Shown here: positions 15,661-27,864 of the stretch, in pieces
Layout of the letters: each line of letters opens with the position of its first letter
Numbering within the stretch: the first letter of the stretch is position 1
DNA from: JAVDCA01 sp035293985
Lineage (GTDB): Bacteria; Pseudomonadota; Alphaproteobacteria; Rhizobiales; Xanthobacteraceae
Direction: 5' to 3'
Assembly (NCBI GenBank): GCA_035293985.1
Contig: DATGLS010000052.1
Location: 186,001 to 250,000 of the forward strand
Length of the DNA: 64,000 bases
The notes under the pieces: model-generated
The model's input: only the letters and a program-made list of their open reading frames with translations
What the model was told of the DNA's origin: nothing
Database searches by the model: none
Program-made: the position numbers and the translations under genes

Positions 15661-16944
15661 TCACGCCGCCTCCGCCGTCAGGACGCGCCCCTTGGTTTCC
15701 GGTAGCAGCAGCGCCGCGACAATGAGGATCCCGTAGGCGATCGCCGCGAACACGCCGATCGACTGGCCGAGCGGCAGCGTCTTGCTCAACAGTCCGACGA
15801 ACCACGGATTGAGCGCCGCGATGCCGCGCCCGAAATTGTAGGCGAAGCCCTGCCCCGAGCCGCGCATGCGGGTCGGATAGAGCTCGGTGAGGAACGGGCC
15901 CATGCCGGAGAAGATGCCCGACGCGAAGAAGCCGAGCGGGAAGCCGAGAAACAGCATCGCGGTATCGTTGATCGGCAGCTGAGTGTAGACGATCACGGTC
16001 AGCAGCGAGCACACCGCGAACAGGATGAAGTTCGCGCGCCGGCCGATGCGGTCGGCGAGCCAGGCGCTCACCCAGTAGCCGATCAGCGAGCCGATGATGA
16101 TGACCGCGAGATAGCCGCCGGTGCCGAGCACGGTGAGCTTGCGCTCGTCGTGCAGAAACGTCGGCAGCCAGGTCGTGATCGCGTAATAGCCGCCCTGCGC
16201 GCCGGTCACGAGCAGCGAGGTCAGCACCGTGATCCGCAGCATCGCGGGCGAGAAGATCTCGAGAAAGTTGGCGCCCGTCCCTGCGGCCGCGAGATTGCTC
16301 TGCGTCGCCTTGAATACCGGCGGCTCGTCGACGAACCGGCGCACGAAGAAGACGAGGATCGCGGGCGTGACGCCGATCCAGAACAGCACGCGCCAGGCAA
16401 AATCCTGCGGCAGCGCATAGAACAGCATCGTCGCGAGCAGCGCCGCGATGCCCCAGCCGATCGCCCACCCGCTCTGCATCGCGCCCACCGCCTTGCCGCG
16501 ATTCTCCGGCCGGATCACCTCGCCGACCAGCACCGCGGCCGCCGCCCACTCGCCGCCGAAGCCGAACCCCATGAGGGCGCGGAAGACGAACAGCTGGGTG
16601 TAGCTCTGCGCGAAGCCGCACAGCAGCGTGAACACCGCAAACCAGCCGACCGTGATCTGCAGTGTGCGCACGCGCCCGACCCGATCCGCGAGCGCGCCCG
16701 CGAGCCATCCCCCGAACGCCGAGGTGAGCAGCGTCACGGTGCCGATCAGGCCGGCATCCGACTTGGTGATCGCGAAGGCGGTCAGCAGCGCGGGGATAGC
16801 GAAGCTGAACATCTGCACGTCCATGGCGTCGAGGACCCAGCCGCCGATGCAGGCCCAGAACGCGCTGCGCTCGCGCGGCTTCATCTCGGCGTACCAAGCA
16901 AGCGGATTATGCTCGCCGTGCAGGGCGTCAGTCTGTGTGGTCAT
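15661..16944 (-). CDS. MFS transporter (carboxylate/aromatic-acid:H+ symporter type)
   Basis: The 427-residue inner-membrane protein has 12 predicted transmembrane segments and the MFS loop motif GALADRVGRVRT between TM2 and TM3. The sequence around GGWVLDAMDVQMFSFAIPAL in the first segment is typical of proton symporters for organic or aromatic acids. The substrate is not determinable. It is divergent from a LysR-type regulator whose palindromic box lies in the shared upstream region, so LysR control is plausible. A family A repeat occupies most of the gap. Confidence 0.85.
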   Translation of the reverse strand: MTTQTDALHGEHNPLAWYAEMKPRERSAFWACIGGWVLDAMDVQMFSFAIPALLTAFAITKSDAGLIGTVTLLTSAFGGWLAGALADRVGRVRTLQITVGWFAVFTLLCGFAQSYTQLFVFRALMGFGFGGEWAAAAVLVGEVIRPENRGKAVGAMQSGWAIGWGIAALLATMLFYALPQDFAWRVLFWIGVTPAILVFFVRRFVDEPPVFKATQSNLAAAGTGANFLEIFSPAMLRITVLTSLLVTGAQGGYYAITTWLPTFLHDERKLTVLGTGGYLAVIIIGSLIGYWVSAWLADRIGRRANFILFAVCSLLTVIVYTQLPINDTAMLFLGFPLGFFASGIFSGMGPFLTELYPTRMRGSGQGFAYNFGRGIAALNPWFVGLLSKTLPLGQSIGVFAAIAYGILIVAALLLPETKGRVLTAEAA

Positions 16945-16962
16945 CTCTTCCTCCCTCGCATT

Positions 16963-17132
16963 CTTCTTTCTTCACCCCTCCCCTGCAGGACGAGGGTCGA
17001 CCGTCTCGCGAAGCGGAAGACCGACGGGCGGGGTGGGGTGAGGCTGGCTCAAACTGAAGCGCCGGCCACCCCACCCCATCGCTTCGCTCGCGACCCTTTC
17101 CCTGCAGGGCAGGGTGACGAGGAGTGCGGTGA
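16963..17132. repeat. Long palindromic repeat element (family A, full copy)
   Basis: The element runs from a TTCTTCACCC..CCCTGCAGG arm to a matching CCTGCAGGGCAGGGTGA arm. The interior holds GGGGTGGGGTGAGG and CCACCCCACCCC, which pair. Copies with the same layout occur at 40559-40723 and 54652-54832. It lies between the 5' ends of the MFS and LysR genes. Confidence 0.75.
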
Positions 17133-17171
17133 CCGCCCGCCTTCCGTCCAATCGTGCTTTGCGATCGTCTT

Positions 17172-17190
17172 TGATAAGCTCGACTTATCA
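17172..17190. promoter_or_regulatory. LysR-type operator (perfect 19-bp inverted repeat)
   Basis: TGATAAGCTCGACTTATCA is a perfect inverted repeat with a five-base centre. It contains ATAAG-N5-CTTAT, which satisfies the LysR T-N11-A rule. It lies 25-43 bases upstream of the LysR start codon, the expected autoregulatory position. A CTTATCAA half-site recurs at 18115-18122, with TTGATGAG at 18148-18155, just before the oxoprolinase gene. Confidence 0.75.
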
Positions 17191-17214
17191 GGGGAAGTTC
17201 CGCACGGAGGCGGC

Positions 17215-18108
17215 ATGATCGAGTTCAAGACCTTGGAGACCTTCGTCTGGGTCGCCAACTTGCGGAGCTTTCGCGGCGCCGCCGAGAAGCTGCACACGAC
17301 GCAGCCGGCCGTGTCGATGCGCATCGCGCAGCTCGAGGAGACCCTCAAGGTGCCGCTGTTCGAGCGCGACCGCCGCCGCGTGGCGCCGACCGAGAAGGGC
17401 CGCGAGCTCATCGGGTATGCGGAGCGGCTGCTGCGCCTGCGCGCAGAGATGATCGAGGCGGTGGGCGATCCCTCGACCATGCGGGGACTTGTGCGGCTCG
17501 GCGTCGCCGAGACCATCGTGCACACGTGGCTCCCTGCGTTCATCGAGCGGGTCAACACCGCCTACCCCAACCTCGAGCTCGAGATCGAGGTCGACATCTC
17601 CACCAACCTGCACGATCGTCTGGTCGGGCGCGACCTCGATCTCGCATTCCTGCTCGGCCCGGCGGCCCATCCGAACATCCACAGCCGGCCGCTGTGCGCG
17701 TTTCCGCTCGCCTTCATGGCCCATATGGACATCAAGCTCGGCAAGAAGCCGGTGGCGCTCGCCGACATCGCGCGCCACCCGGTGATCACCTATTCGCGCA
17801 ACACCGAGCCGTACGCGGCGCTGCGCGAGCTCTTCGCGCGCGCCGGGCTGCAGCCGACCATCCACGCCAGCGCCTCGCTCGCGACCGTCGTGCACATGGC
17901 GCTCGACGGTATCGGCATCGCCACGCTGCCGCCCGCGATCCTGCCCGGCATGGCGGCGCGCGGGCGGCTGCGCGCGATCGCGACCGAGGCGAACCTGCCG
18001 AGCCTGAATTTCGTCATGAGCTGGCCGGCGGCGCCCGAGCGGCTCGCGGTGCGCAAGGTCGCCGACATTGCGGCCGAGGTCGCGCGGGCCGGCGCGGCGC
18101 GGCGATAA
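17215..18108 (+). CDS. LysR family transcriptional regulator
   Basis: The 297-residue product has an N-terminal winged helix-turn-helix (residues about 2-60, with SFRGAAEKLHTTQPAVSMRIAQLE as its core). It is followed by the two-lobed periplasmic-binding-protein-like effector domain. The start ATG at 17215 has GGAGG directly upstream, although the frame is open for a long way before it. The palindrome at 17172-17190 is its probable operator. By position it may control the divergent MFS gene, the downstream oxoprolinase-type gene, or both. The effector is unknown. Confidence 0.93.
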   Translation: MIEFKTLETFVWVANLRSFRGAAEKLHTTQPAVSMRIAQLEETLKVPLFERDRRRVAPTEKGRELIGYAERLLRLRAEMIEAVGDPSTMRGLVRLGVAETIVHTWLPAFIERVNTAYPNLELEIEVDISTNLHDRLVGRDLDLAFLLGPAAHPNIHSRPLCAFPLAFMAHMDIKLGKKPVALADIARHPVITYSRNTEPYAALRELFARAGLQPTIHASASLATVVHMALDGIGIATLPPAILPGMAARGRLRAIATEANLPSLNFVMSWPAAPERLAVRKVADIAAEVARAGAARR

Positions 18109-18114
18109 TTCCAG

Positions 18115-18155
18115 CTTATCAAACGCAATGTCAATTTACGATTGGACTTGATGAG
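18115..18155 (+). promoter_or_regulatory. Second LysR-like half-site pair before the oxoprolinase gene
   Basis: CTTATCAA (18115-18122) and TTGATGAG (18148-18155) are inverted half-sites related to the perfect palindrome upstream of the LysR gene. They lie 49-89 bases before the next start codon. The spacing is wide for a single LysR site, so this is tentative. Confidence 0.4.
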
Positions 18156-18203
18156 GCGCCGTGCTCTAAGACGCCCCGCCTCACCTCAATCCTGCCCGCA
18201 ACC

Positions 18204-21965
<3,762 letters not shown>

Positions 21966-22028
21966 GCCGCATAACCATCACTATGCTATGCATAACGGCA
22001 GACCTGCGCACCGAAAGGCTCTCGGACC

Positions 22029-22342
22029 ATGACCACGCAAAGTCTGGACCAGCATATCGTCGCACACCGGACACCCTCGGAGGAAAGGCGCGCCTCGCCG
22101 GGCGCCGAATCTCAGTCGAGGACATTGCAATCTGGCACGTCAAGCTGGGCAAGAGTGTGGACGAAATCTGCACCGAGTTCGACCTATCGTTGGCCGAGGT
22201 TCATGCTGCGCTCGCTTACTACTACGACCATCAAGCCGAGATCGATCGGGATATCAGGGACGGAGACGCTTTCCTGAAGGCGCTGCGTGAAAGCTCGCCG
22301 TCCAAGCTCGCTAAGCGCCTAGCGGGGCGGAGGGTTGAGTAG
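22029..22342 (+). pseudogene. DUF433-family antitoxin, frameshifted
   Basis: DUF433 proteins are small HTH-type antitoxins usually paired with a DUF5615 PIN-like toxin. Starting at the ATG at 22029, the product opens with MTTQSLDQHIVA, a normal family N-terminus. At about 22060 the homologous frame shifts, continuing with LGGKARLAGRRISVEDIAIW and the ALAYYYDHQAEIDRDI motif to the stop at 22342. One base appears to be missing near GTCGCACACC. An alternative unbroken ORF from 21983 would replace the N-terminus with unrelated residues, so a frameshift is the better reading. The toxin remnant overlaps its stop. Confidence 0.65.
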
Positions 22343-22603
22343 CGTCCGCTACTACGTAGATGAGCACGTCGGAAGTGCCGTCGTGCAGGGCTTGAGGCGA
22401 CGCGGTGTCGATGTGACGACGGTCGCCGAAGCGGGTATGCGTGGCAGGACGATGAGTCCCCACTGGCATTCGCGCTGCAGGCTGGGCGAGTGACCTTCAC
22501 ACAGGATCGCGATTTTCTTTGGCTCGCCGCCAGGGGACAAGGGCACGCCGGGGTGCTCTATGCGCACCGCGACATCGCGCCGGTCGCCGAGAGAGCCTGG
22601 TGA
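22335..22603 (+). pseudogene. DUF5615 (PIN-like) toxin, frameshifted and truncated
   Basis: A frame from TTG at 22335 reads VRYYVDEHVGSAVVQGLRRR then TTVAEAGMRGR, the conserved start of DUF5615 toxins. It loses homology near 22446. From the GAC at 22448 another frame continues DDESPLAFAL and TFTQDRDFLWLAARG with HAGVLYAHRDI, the conserved PIN-like middle. The homology stops at about 22590, where a TctC fragment begins, so the C-terminal third is missing. With one lost base and a lost end it should be inactive. Confidence 0.65.
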
Positions 22604-23188
22604 TGGTGGTGCATCCGTCGGTACCGGCCGGATCGGTCGCCGAGTTCATCGCCTATGCCACGGCCAATCCCGGCGAGATCAACTTCGTGTCGGGCGGCAA
22701 CGGGACCACGCAGCACGTCGCCGGCGAGCTGTTCAAGATGATGACCGGCATCGACTGGTGCACGTGCCCTATCGCGGCGCCGCGCCCGCGCTCACCGACC
22801 TGCTCAGCGGCCGCGTGCAGGCCATGTTTCCGGGCTCGCCTCCTCGATCGCCTACGTCAAGGCCGGCAAGCTGCGCGCGCTCGCGGTGACCAGCGCGGCC
22901 CGGACGGCGGCGCTGCCGGACCTGCCGACCGTGGCCGATACCGTGCCCGGATACGAGGCAAGCACCTGGTACGGCGTCGGGGCGCCGAGACGGACATCGG
23001 CCGACGTCGTCGCGACGCTCAACAGGGCGATCAACGCGGCCGCCGCCGATACGAAGAATCAGGCGCGGCTCGCCGATCTCGGCTGTTCGCCGCTCGCCGG
23101 CGCGCCGGCCGACTTCGGCAGACTCGTGGCTGAGGACGCGGAGAAGTGGGCCAAGGTGATCAAGCTCGCCGACATCAAGCCGCCGTGA
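22591..23188 (+). pseudogene. Bug/TctC-family solute-binding protein, 5'-truncated with frameshifts
   Basis: The remnant starts abruptly at SLVMVVHPSVPAG, a mid-protein motif of the Bug family. It continues through EFIAYATANPGEINFVSGG to about 22755. Homology then moves frame (VHVPYRGAAPALTDLLSG) and shifts again (AYVKAGKLRALAVTS) before ending with ADIKPP at 23188. Compared with the intact family member at 47064-48038, about the first 130 residues are gone and there are two frameshifts. It directly abuts the broken toxin gene, so a deletion joined the two. Confidence 0.75.
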
Positions 23189-23317
23189 CGCGACGGATAT
23201 GGCGGAATTCGGCTGAGCACTGCCGCCCCGGCATGGCGGGCCGGACGCGGAGCTTCAGTCCCCATAGATCCAGACAGCTACAATCCGACGAGCGGCTTCC
23301 TCCAGGGGAGATCATTG

Positions 23318-24362
23318 ATGCGTCGGCGCGAGTTCATCATCGGGCTGGGTGCGCGGCGATCGCATCGTCGGCGCAGGTCGCCCGTGCCTACGACACCACG
23401 CCGGTGAGCGATCCCGGAACGCTCGGCCTTTCGTCATCGCGGCTGGCGCGGATCGCGGCCTGGCAGCACACGCAAGTCGATGCCGGCGCCTTTTCGGGCG
23501 CGGTGACCGCAATCGCCCGCGACGGCAAGGTTGCGTACCTCCGGGCCGAGGGCTTTCGCGACCGGGAAATGAGCGCCCCGCTGCGGCCCGATGCGATCTT
23601 CTGGATCGCTTCGATGTCCAAGCCCATCACCGGCGTGGCCGCCATGATGCGGGTCGGGGACGGCAAGCTCGATCTCGCGGCGCCGGTCCACCAATCTCTT
23701 CCCGAGCTCAAGGACGTGCTGGTCGGCGTCGAGACCACCGACCCGGCGAGCGGACCGCGCAAGCTCACGCTCGAGCCGCAGAAGCGCCCGATGACCGTCG
23801 AGGACCTGCTGCGCCAGACGTACGGCATCGTATACCGCGACGGTGACCATAGGGTCGTGTACAAGCTTTACCTCGAAAGCAAGCTGTACGAGGCCGGCTT
23901 GGCCCGTGACGGCACGCGGAAGGATTTCGTATCGCGCCTCGCGCGACTTCCGCTCGCCCACCAACCCGGCGAGGTTTGGGAATACGGCCACCACTTCGAC
24001 GTTCTCGGGCGGGCCAGCGAGGTGGCCTCGGGGCTGCCGTTCGCTCGGTTTTTCGACAGCCGTCTGTTCGAGCCGCTCGGCATGGTCGACACCGGCTTCT
24101 GAGTGCCCGTCCGAGGAGCGCGACCGATCTTCAAGTCGATGCCCGGGATGGCAAGCTGAAGATCGAGGCCAGCGGGACCCTTCCGCTGCTCGATTTCGAC
24201 AAGGCCGCACCCGTCATGGTCGTCCCGATGTCGGGCACCGAGCTCTTTGTCGATGGCGGCGATCACACGCGAATTGCTTTTGTGCGCGACGGTGCCGGTC
24301 CGGCGATGCGCCTCGACCTCAATCCCGGGCCTTGGCAGATCACCGGCCAGTGGATCAGCTGA
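23318..24362 (+). pseudogene. Beta-lactamase-related serine hydrolase, frameshifted
   Basis: A good ribosome-binding site (GGGGAG) precedes the ATG at 23318, which encodes MRRREFIIGLG, the start of an export signal. The frame then shifts by one, and the body (signal remainder, SMSK-type serine-lysine motif in WIASMSKPITG, then YGHH) runs to a stop at 24102 after GMVDTGF. That stop falls well before the normal end of the beta-lactamase fold. Past it, homologous-looking sequence continues in other frames, ending with a FVDGGDHTRIAFVRD-type C-terminal domain and stop at 24362. At least two shifts and probably an internal deletion separate these parts. Confidence 0.65.
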
Positions 24363-24368
24363 TCGGAC

Positions 24369-24641
24369 CTATCCGGCCCGCCTCCTCCGTCGCCGGGGCT
24401 CCTGCGCCTGCTCGACCTCGACGAATCCGCTTGCCTTCGCCGCATCGAACGCCGGCAGCCTCAAGCCCCCCGTCACCGCATCCTCGCGTCGCCGCTCCTC
24501 CCACCTCGCCAGCAGCCAGCGCGAGCCGGCCAGAATCCCCCGCATGGCCTCGATCTGAAGCCGTGCCGCCGCGATCTCGCGGCGGCATTCCTCGATCGCG
24601 CGTCGGGCAATCGCCTCGACGATGGTGGGTTGCTCGGCCAC
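24369..24641 (-). CDS. Small hypothetical protein, helical
   Basis: A 90-residue product of unknown function. It is rich in Ala, Glu and Arg and looks like a long amphipathic helix or coiled coil over residues 5-55, with an Arg-rich C-terminus. No signal peptide or transmembrane segment is seen. It starts 70 bp beyond the end of the efflux permease gene, on the same strand, and ends just past the hydrolase pseudogene. I do not recognise a family; it could be a lineage-specific gene or a chance ORF. Confidence 0.45.
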   Translation of the reverse strand: MAEQPTIVEAIARRAIEECRREIAAARLQIEAMRGILAGSRWLLARWEERRREDAVTGGLRLPAFDAAKASGFVEVEQAQEPRRRRRRAG

Positions 24642-24710
24642 TCGGTACGCTCACCCGGCCGGGTTGCATCGGAATGCTATCCCGCCACGTAAGCACGCGG
24701 AACCGGTACC

Positions 24711-26324
24711 TCAATGGCCCCCGGCGCCCGGCGCGACCGGGGCCGGCCGCTTCATCACGAGCCCGGCGGCCGCCAGCACCGCGTAAACCACCGTCAGCAG
24801 CAGGAAGACATCGGCGAACGCCATCACGGTCGCCTGCTGGTGCACGAACGCGGTCATCTGCTTGAGCGCCATCGCCTGCGCATCGCTGCCGAAGCTCTGG
24901 AAGCGAGCCGCCATGTTCGCGAGGGTCTCGACGGCGGCGCCGCGGCTGAAGGTGATCGCCTCGTGCAGACGCGCGATGTGCAGGTCGATGCGATTGTCGA
25001 GCACGGTGTTGAGGGCCGCGAGGCCGACCGCGCCGCCGAGGTTGCGCGTCAGGTTGAACAGGCCGGAGGCGTTCTTGACGCGATCCTGCGGCAGCGTGCC
25101 GAGCGCCACGTTGGTGATCGGCACGATCGCGAGCATCATGCCGATCCCGCGGAAGATCTGCGGCCACAGAAGCTCGTAGAAGTCCCAGTCCTTGGTGAGC
25201 CAGGTCATCTGCCAGGTGCCGACCGCGAAGAAGAAGAAGCCGGCCATCAGCACGTAGCGCGGGTCGATCTTGGCCGAGAGGCGGCCGGCGATCGGCGCGG
25301 TCAGGAACATCGCGAGGCCGGAGACGAACAGGGTCTCGCCGATCATCAGCGCGTCGTAGCCGCGGATGGCGCCGAGATAGAGCGGATAGAGGTAGGTGAG
25401 CCCGTAGAGGCCGATGCCGAGGATGAAGGAGAACAACGAGCCGAGCGCGAAGTTGCGGTCGGTGAAGGCGGACAGGTCCACGATCGGCGCCTTGGCGGTG
25501 AACACGCGGGCGAAGAAGACGACGGCTGAGACGGCGGAGATCAGCGCCATCAGCGCGATCGTGTTGTCGTCGAGCCAATCGTAGCGCGGGCCCTCCTCCA
25601 GCACATATTCGAGCGCGCCGAGGAAGCCGGCCATGGAGAGGAGGCCGACCCAGTCGAAATGCTCGAGCAGCTTGAGGTTCGGCTTGTCGAAATCGACCAG
25701 CGCGAGCGTCGCCACGGTGACCGCGATGCCGGGCACGACGTTGATGAAGAACAGCCAGTGCCACGAATAGGCGTCGGTGAGATAGCCGCCGACCGTCGGA
25801 CCGATGGTCGGCGCGAGCGTCGCGACGAGGCCGATCAGCGGCGTGATCACGGCCTGCTTGGAGCGCGGGAAGATGGTGTAGGCGGAGGCGAACACGGTCG
25901 GGATCATGCCGCCGCCGATGAAGCCCTGCAGCGCGCGCCAGACGATCATCTGGTCGATCGAGCTGGTGAGCCCGCACATGAAGCTCGCAGCCGTGAAGCC
26001 CGCCGCCGAGATGGCGAACAGTGCCCGCGTGCCGAGCGCGCGCGACAGATAGCCGGACAGCGGGATCGCGATCACCTCGGCGACCAGATAGGCGGTCTGC
26101 ACCCAGGTGATTTCGTCGGAGGAGGCCGCAAGGCCCGCCTGGATCTCGGTGAGCGAGGCCGAGACGATCTGGATGTCGAGGATCGCCATGAACATGCCGA
26201 ACACCATGGCGAGGAAGGCGACGAGCCGACGCGGATCGATACGCTCGTCCGCGCCGGCCGCCACCGGGCCGGCGGAGGGGGAATACGCCGGCCGCAAGGT
26301 CATCGTGTTTGCGCGTGCGCCCAT
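24711..26324 (-). CDS. DHA2-family multidrug efflux MFS transporter (EmrB-like)
   Basis: The 537-residue protein has about 14 transmembrane segments, the DHA2 (EmrB/QacA) layout. It carries the family motif around LDIQIVSASLTEIQAGL in the first segment and GPTVGGYLTDAYSW in the fifth. It lies 31 bp downstream of a membrane-fusion protein gene, so the two form an EmrAB-type drug:H+ exporter. An outer-membrane TolC-like partner is not in this window. Expression is probably repressed by the divergent TetR regulator through the two operators at 27.7 kb. Confidence 0.92.
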   Translation of the reverse strand: MGARANTMTLRPAYSPSAGPVAAGADERIDPRRLVAFLAMVFGMFMAILDIQIVSASLTEIQAGLAASSDEITWVQTAYLVAEVIAIPLSGYLSRALGTRALFAISAAGFTAASFMCGLTSSIDQMIVWRALQGFIGGGMIPTVFASAYTIFPRSKQAVITPLIGLVATLAPTIGPTVGGYLTDAYSWHWLFFINVVPGIAVTVATLALVDFDKPNLKLLEHFDWVGLLSMAGFLGALEYVLEEGPRYDWLDDNTIALMALISAVSAVVFFARVFTAKAPIVDLSAFTDRNFALGSLFSFILGIGLYGLTYLYPLYLGAIRGYDALMIGETLFVSGLAMFLTAPIAGRLSAKIDPRYVLMAGFFFFAVGTWQMTWLTKDWDFYELLWPQIFRGIGMMLAIVPITNVALGTLPQDRVKNASGLFNLTRNLGGAVGLAALNTVLDNRIDLHIARLHEAITFSRGAAVETLANMAARFQSFGSDAQAMALKQMTAFVHQQATVMAFADVFLLLTVVYAVLAAAGLVMKRPAPVAPGAGGH

Positions 26325-26355
26325 GGCGACCTCTTTGGAACCCTCTCGCCAAACC

Positions 26356-27666
26356 TCATCGGGTCGAGAACTGCTCGGCGCCCGCGATCACCGGCATGCC
26401 GTTCTTCGGCTGGTCGCGCGTATCGACGCTGACCACGACCGACATGCCGGGCCGCAGCAGCCGTTGACCCGTCACGGCGAGCGGGACGCGGATGCGCACC
26501 GGCAGGCGCTGCACGATCTTGGTGAAGTTGCCGGTCGCGTTGTCGGTCGGAAGCAGCGAGAACACCGAGCCGGACGCGGGCGAGACGCTCTGCACGGTCC
26601 CCGTGATGGTGCGGCCGGGGAGTGCGTCGACCGAGATGTCGACCTTCTGTCCGGGCACGAGACGGGCGAGCTGCGTCTCCTTGAAGTTCGCGTCGACGTA
26701 GACCTCGTCGAGCGGCACGACGCTGGCGAGGCGCTGCGCCGGCTGGACGTAGTCGCCGACCTTCATGGCGCGGTTGCCGATGACGCCGTCGATCGGCGCC
26801 CGGATGGTGGTGAAGGAAAGGTCGCGCTCGGCCTTGGCCTGCGCGGTCTTGAGCTCGTCGAGGGTGCGCGCGGCTTCCTGCTGCTGCGCCTTGAGCACGG
26901 CGACATTCGCCTGGGCGGCCGCGACAGCAGCGTCGGCATTCTTGACCGCCGCATTCGCCTGGTCGCGGTTGGCGACCGCCTGCTCGAGCGCCTGCTGGCT
27001 CGCATATTGCTTGGCGGCGAGCGCCTGCTGGCGCTCGGCCTCGAGCCGCGCCCGCGTCGCCCCGGCCTGCGCCGAGACGAGCTGCGCCTTCGCCTGGTCC
27101 ACATTGGCATCCGCCGCAGCGATCTGGCGGCCTATGCGCTCGACCGTCGCCTGCTGGGTCGCGACCTTGTCGCGCGCCTGGTCGACCGCGAGCCGATAGT
27201 CGCCGTCGTCGATGGTGGCGATCACGTCGCCCGCGTGCACGTAGCTGTTGTCGGCCACATAGATGTTGGCGACATAGCCCGCGACCTTGGCGGCGAGGGT
27301 GGTGTTGTCGGCCTGCACATAGGCGTCGTCGGTCGACACCATGAAGCGCCCGACCGTCCACCAGTGGTAGCCGAACCAGCCGCCCGCCCCGACCGCGATG
27401 GCGAGCGCAACGCCGGCGAGCGCGAGCCGCCGGCGGCGCCGCGGGGGCACGGGCTCGGCGTCGATATGATGCTTGGCTTCCTCGTCAGTCGAAATCAGCG
27501 CCGGAACATCCGGGCCGCCCTCGTTCTCGAATTCCTCGTCCAGGTCGCGCCAACGGCGAAGAAGCTCCGGATCCACCGGTGCCCGCGCCTGGAGGGCCTG
27601 CCTCTCGGCCTGCTCGGATTTGGCGCGCCGCCCGGCGGGAATGTCGGCCTCGTGATCCAAATACAT
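26356..27666 (-). CDS. HlyD/EmrA-family membrane fusion protein
   Basis: This periplasmic adaptor links the MFS pump to an outer-membrane channel. From the ATG at 27666 (a GGAGAAA site precedes it) it is 436 residues. It has a roughly 90-residue charged cytoplasmic N-terminal region, longer than in classical EmrA. One transmembrane segment follows (about 86-108), then a lipoyl half-motif, a long Ala/Gln-rich coiled-coil hairpin (about 160-290), and the second lipoyl/beta-barrel part with TIRAPIDGVIGN. It is first in the operon. The long basic-acidic N-terminal tail is unusual but appears in rhizobial homologues. Confidence 0.92.
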   Translation of the reverse strand: MYLDHEADIPAGRRAKSEQAERQALQARAPVDPELLRRWRDLDEEFENEGGPDVPALISTDEEAKHHIDAEPVPPRRRRRLALAGVALAIAVGAGGWFGYHWWTVGRFMVSTDDAYVQADNTTLAAKVAGYVANIYVADNSYVHAGDVIATIDDGDYRLAVDQARDKVATQQATVERIGRQIAAADANVDQAKAQLVSAQAGATRARLEAERQQALAAKQYASQQALEQAVANRDQANAAVKNADAAVAAAQANVAVLKAQQQEAARTLDELKTAQAKAERDLSFTTIRAPIDGVIGNRAMKVGDYVQPAQRLASVVPLDEVYVDANFKETQLARLVPGQKVDISVDALPGRTITGTVQSVSPASGSVFSLLPTDNATGNFTKIVQRLPVRIRVPLAVTGQRLLRPGMSVVVSVDTRDQPKNGMPVIAGAEQFSTR

Positions 27667-27698
27667 GGATTTTCTCCAGTTTCCCAACGATTCGCCAT

Positions 27699-27717
27699 TG
27701 ACCGAACCGTTCAGTCA
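27699..27717. promoter_or_regulatory. TetR-type operator 1
   Basis: TGACCGAACCGTTCAGTCA is a near-perfect 19-bp inverted repeat. It lies about 33 bp upstream of the membrane-fusion gene start and 55 bp from a second, better copy. Confidence 0.8.
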
Positions 27718-27753
27718 TCGAAAATTAGCTGCTGCAAAGCACAAAGTCAATAC

Positions 27754-27772
27754 TGACCGAACCGTTCGGTCA
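27754..27772. promoter_or_regulatory. TetR-type operator 2
   Basis: TGACCGAACCGTTCGGTCA is a perfect inverted repeat apart from its central base. It lies between the divergent efflux and tetR genes, about 92 bp before the tetR start. It and operator 1 form two presumed binding sites for the adjacent regulator. Confidence 0.85.
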
Positions 27773-27864
27773 TTGAATTTTTCTAATCATTAGGCCATAT
27801 TTCTCGTGAGGTGAGGAATCGCAGCGGCCGGAAGGCCGCCCGAAAAGGTCAAGGAACAAAGAAA

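Noticed and set aside
21983..22342. Continuous ORF as an alternative start for the DUF433 protein
   Set aside because: It would give a non-family N-terminus; a one-base deletion restores the expected MTTQSLDQHIVA start.
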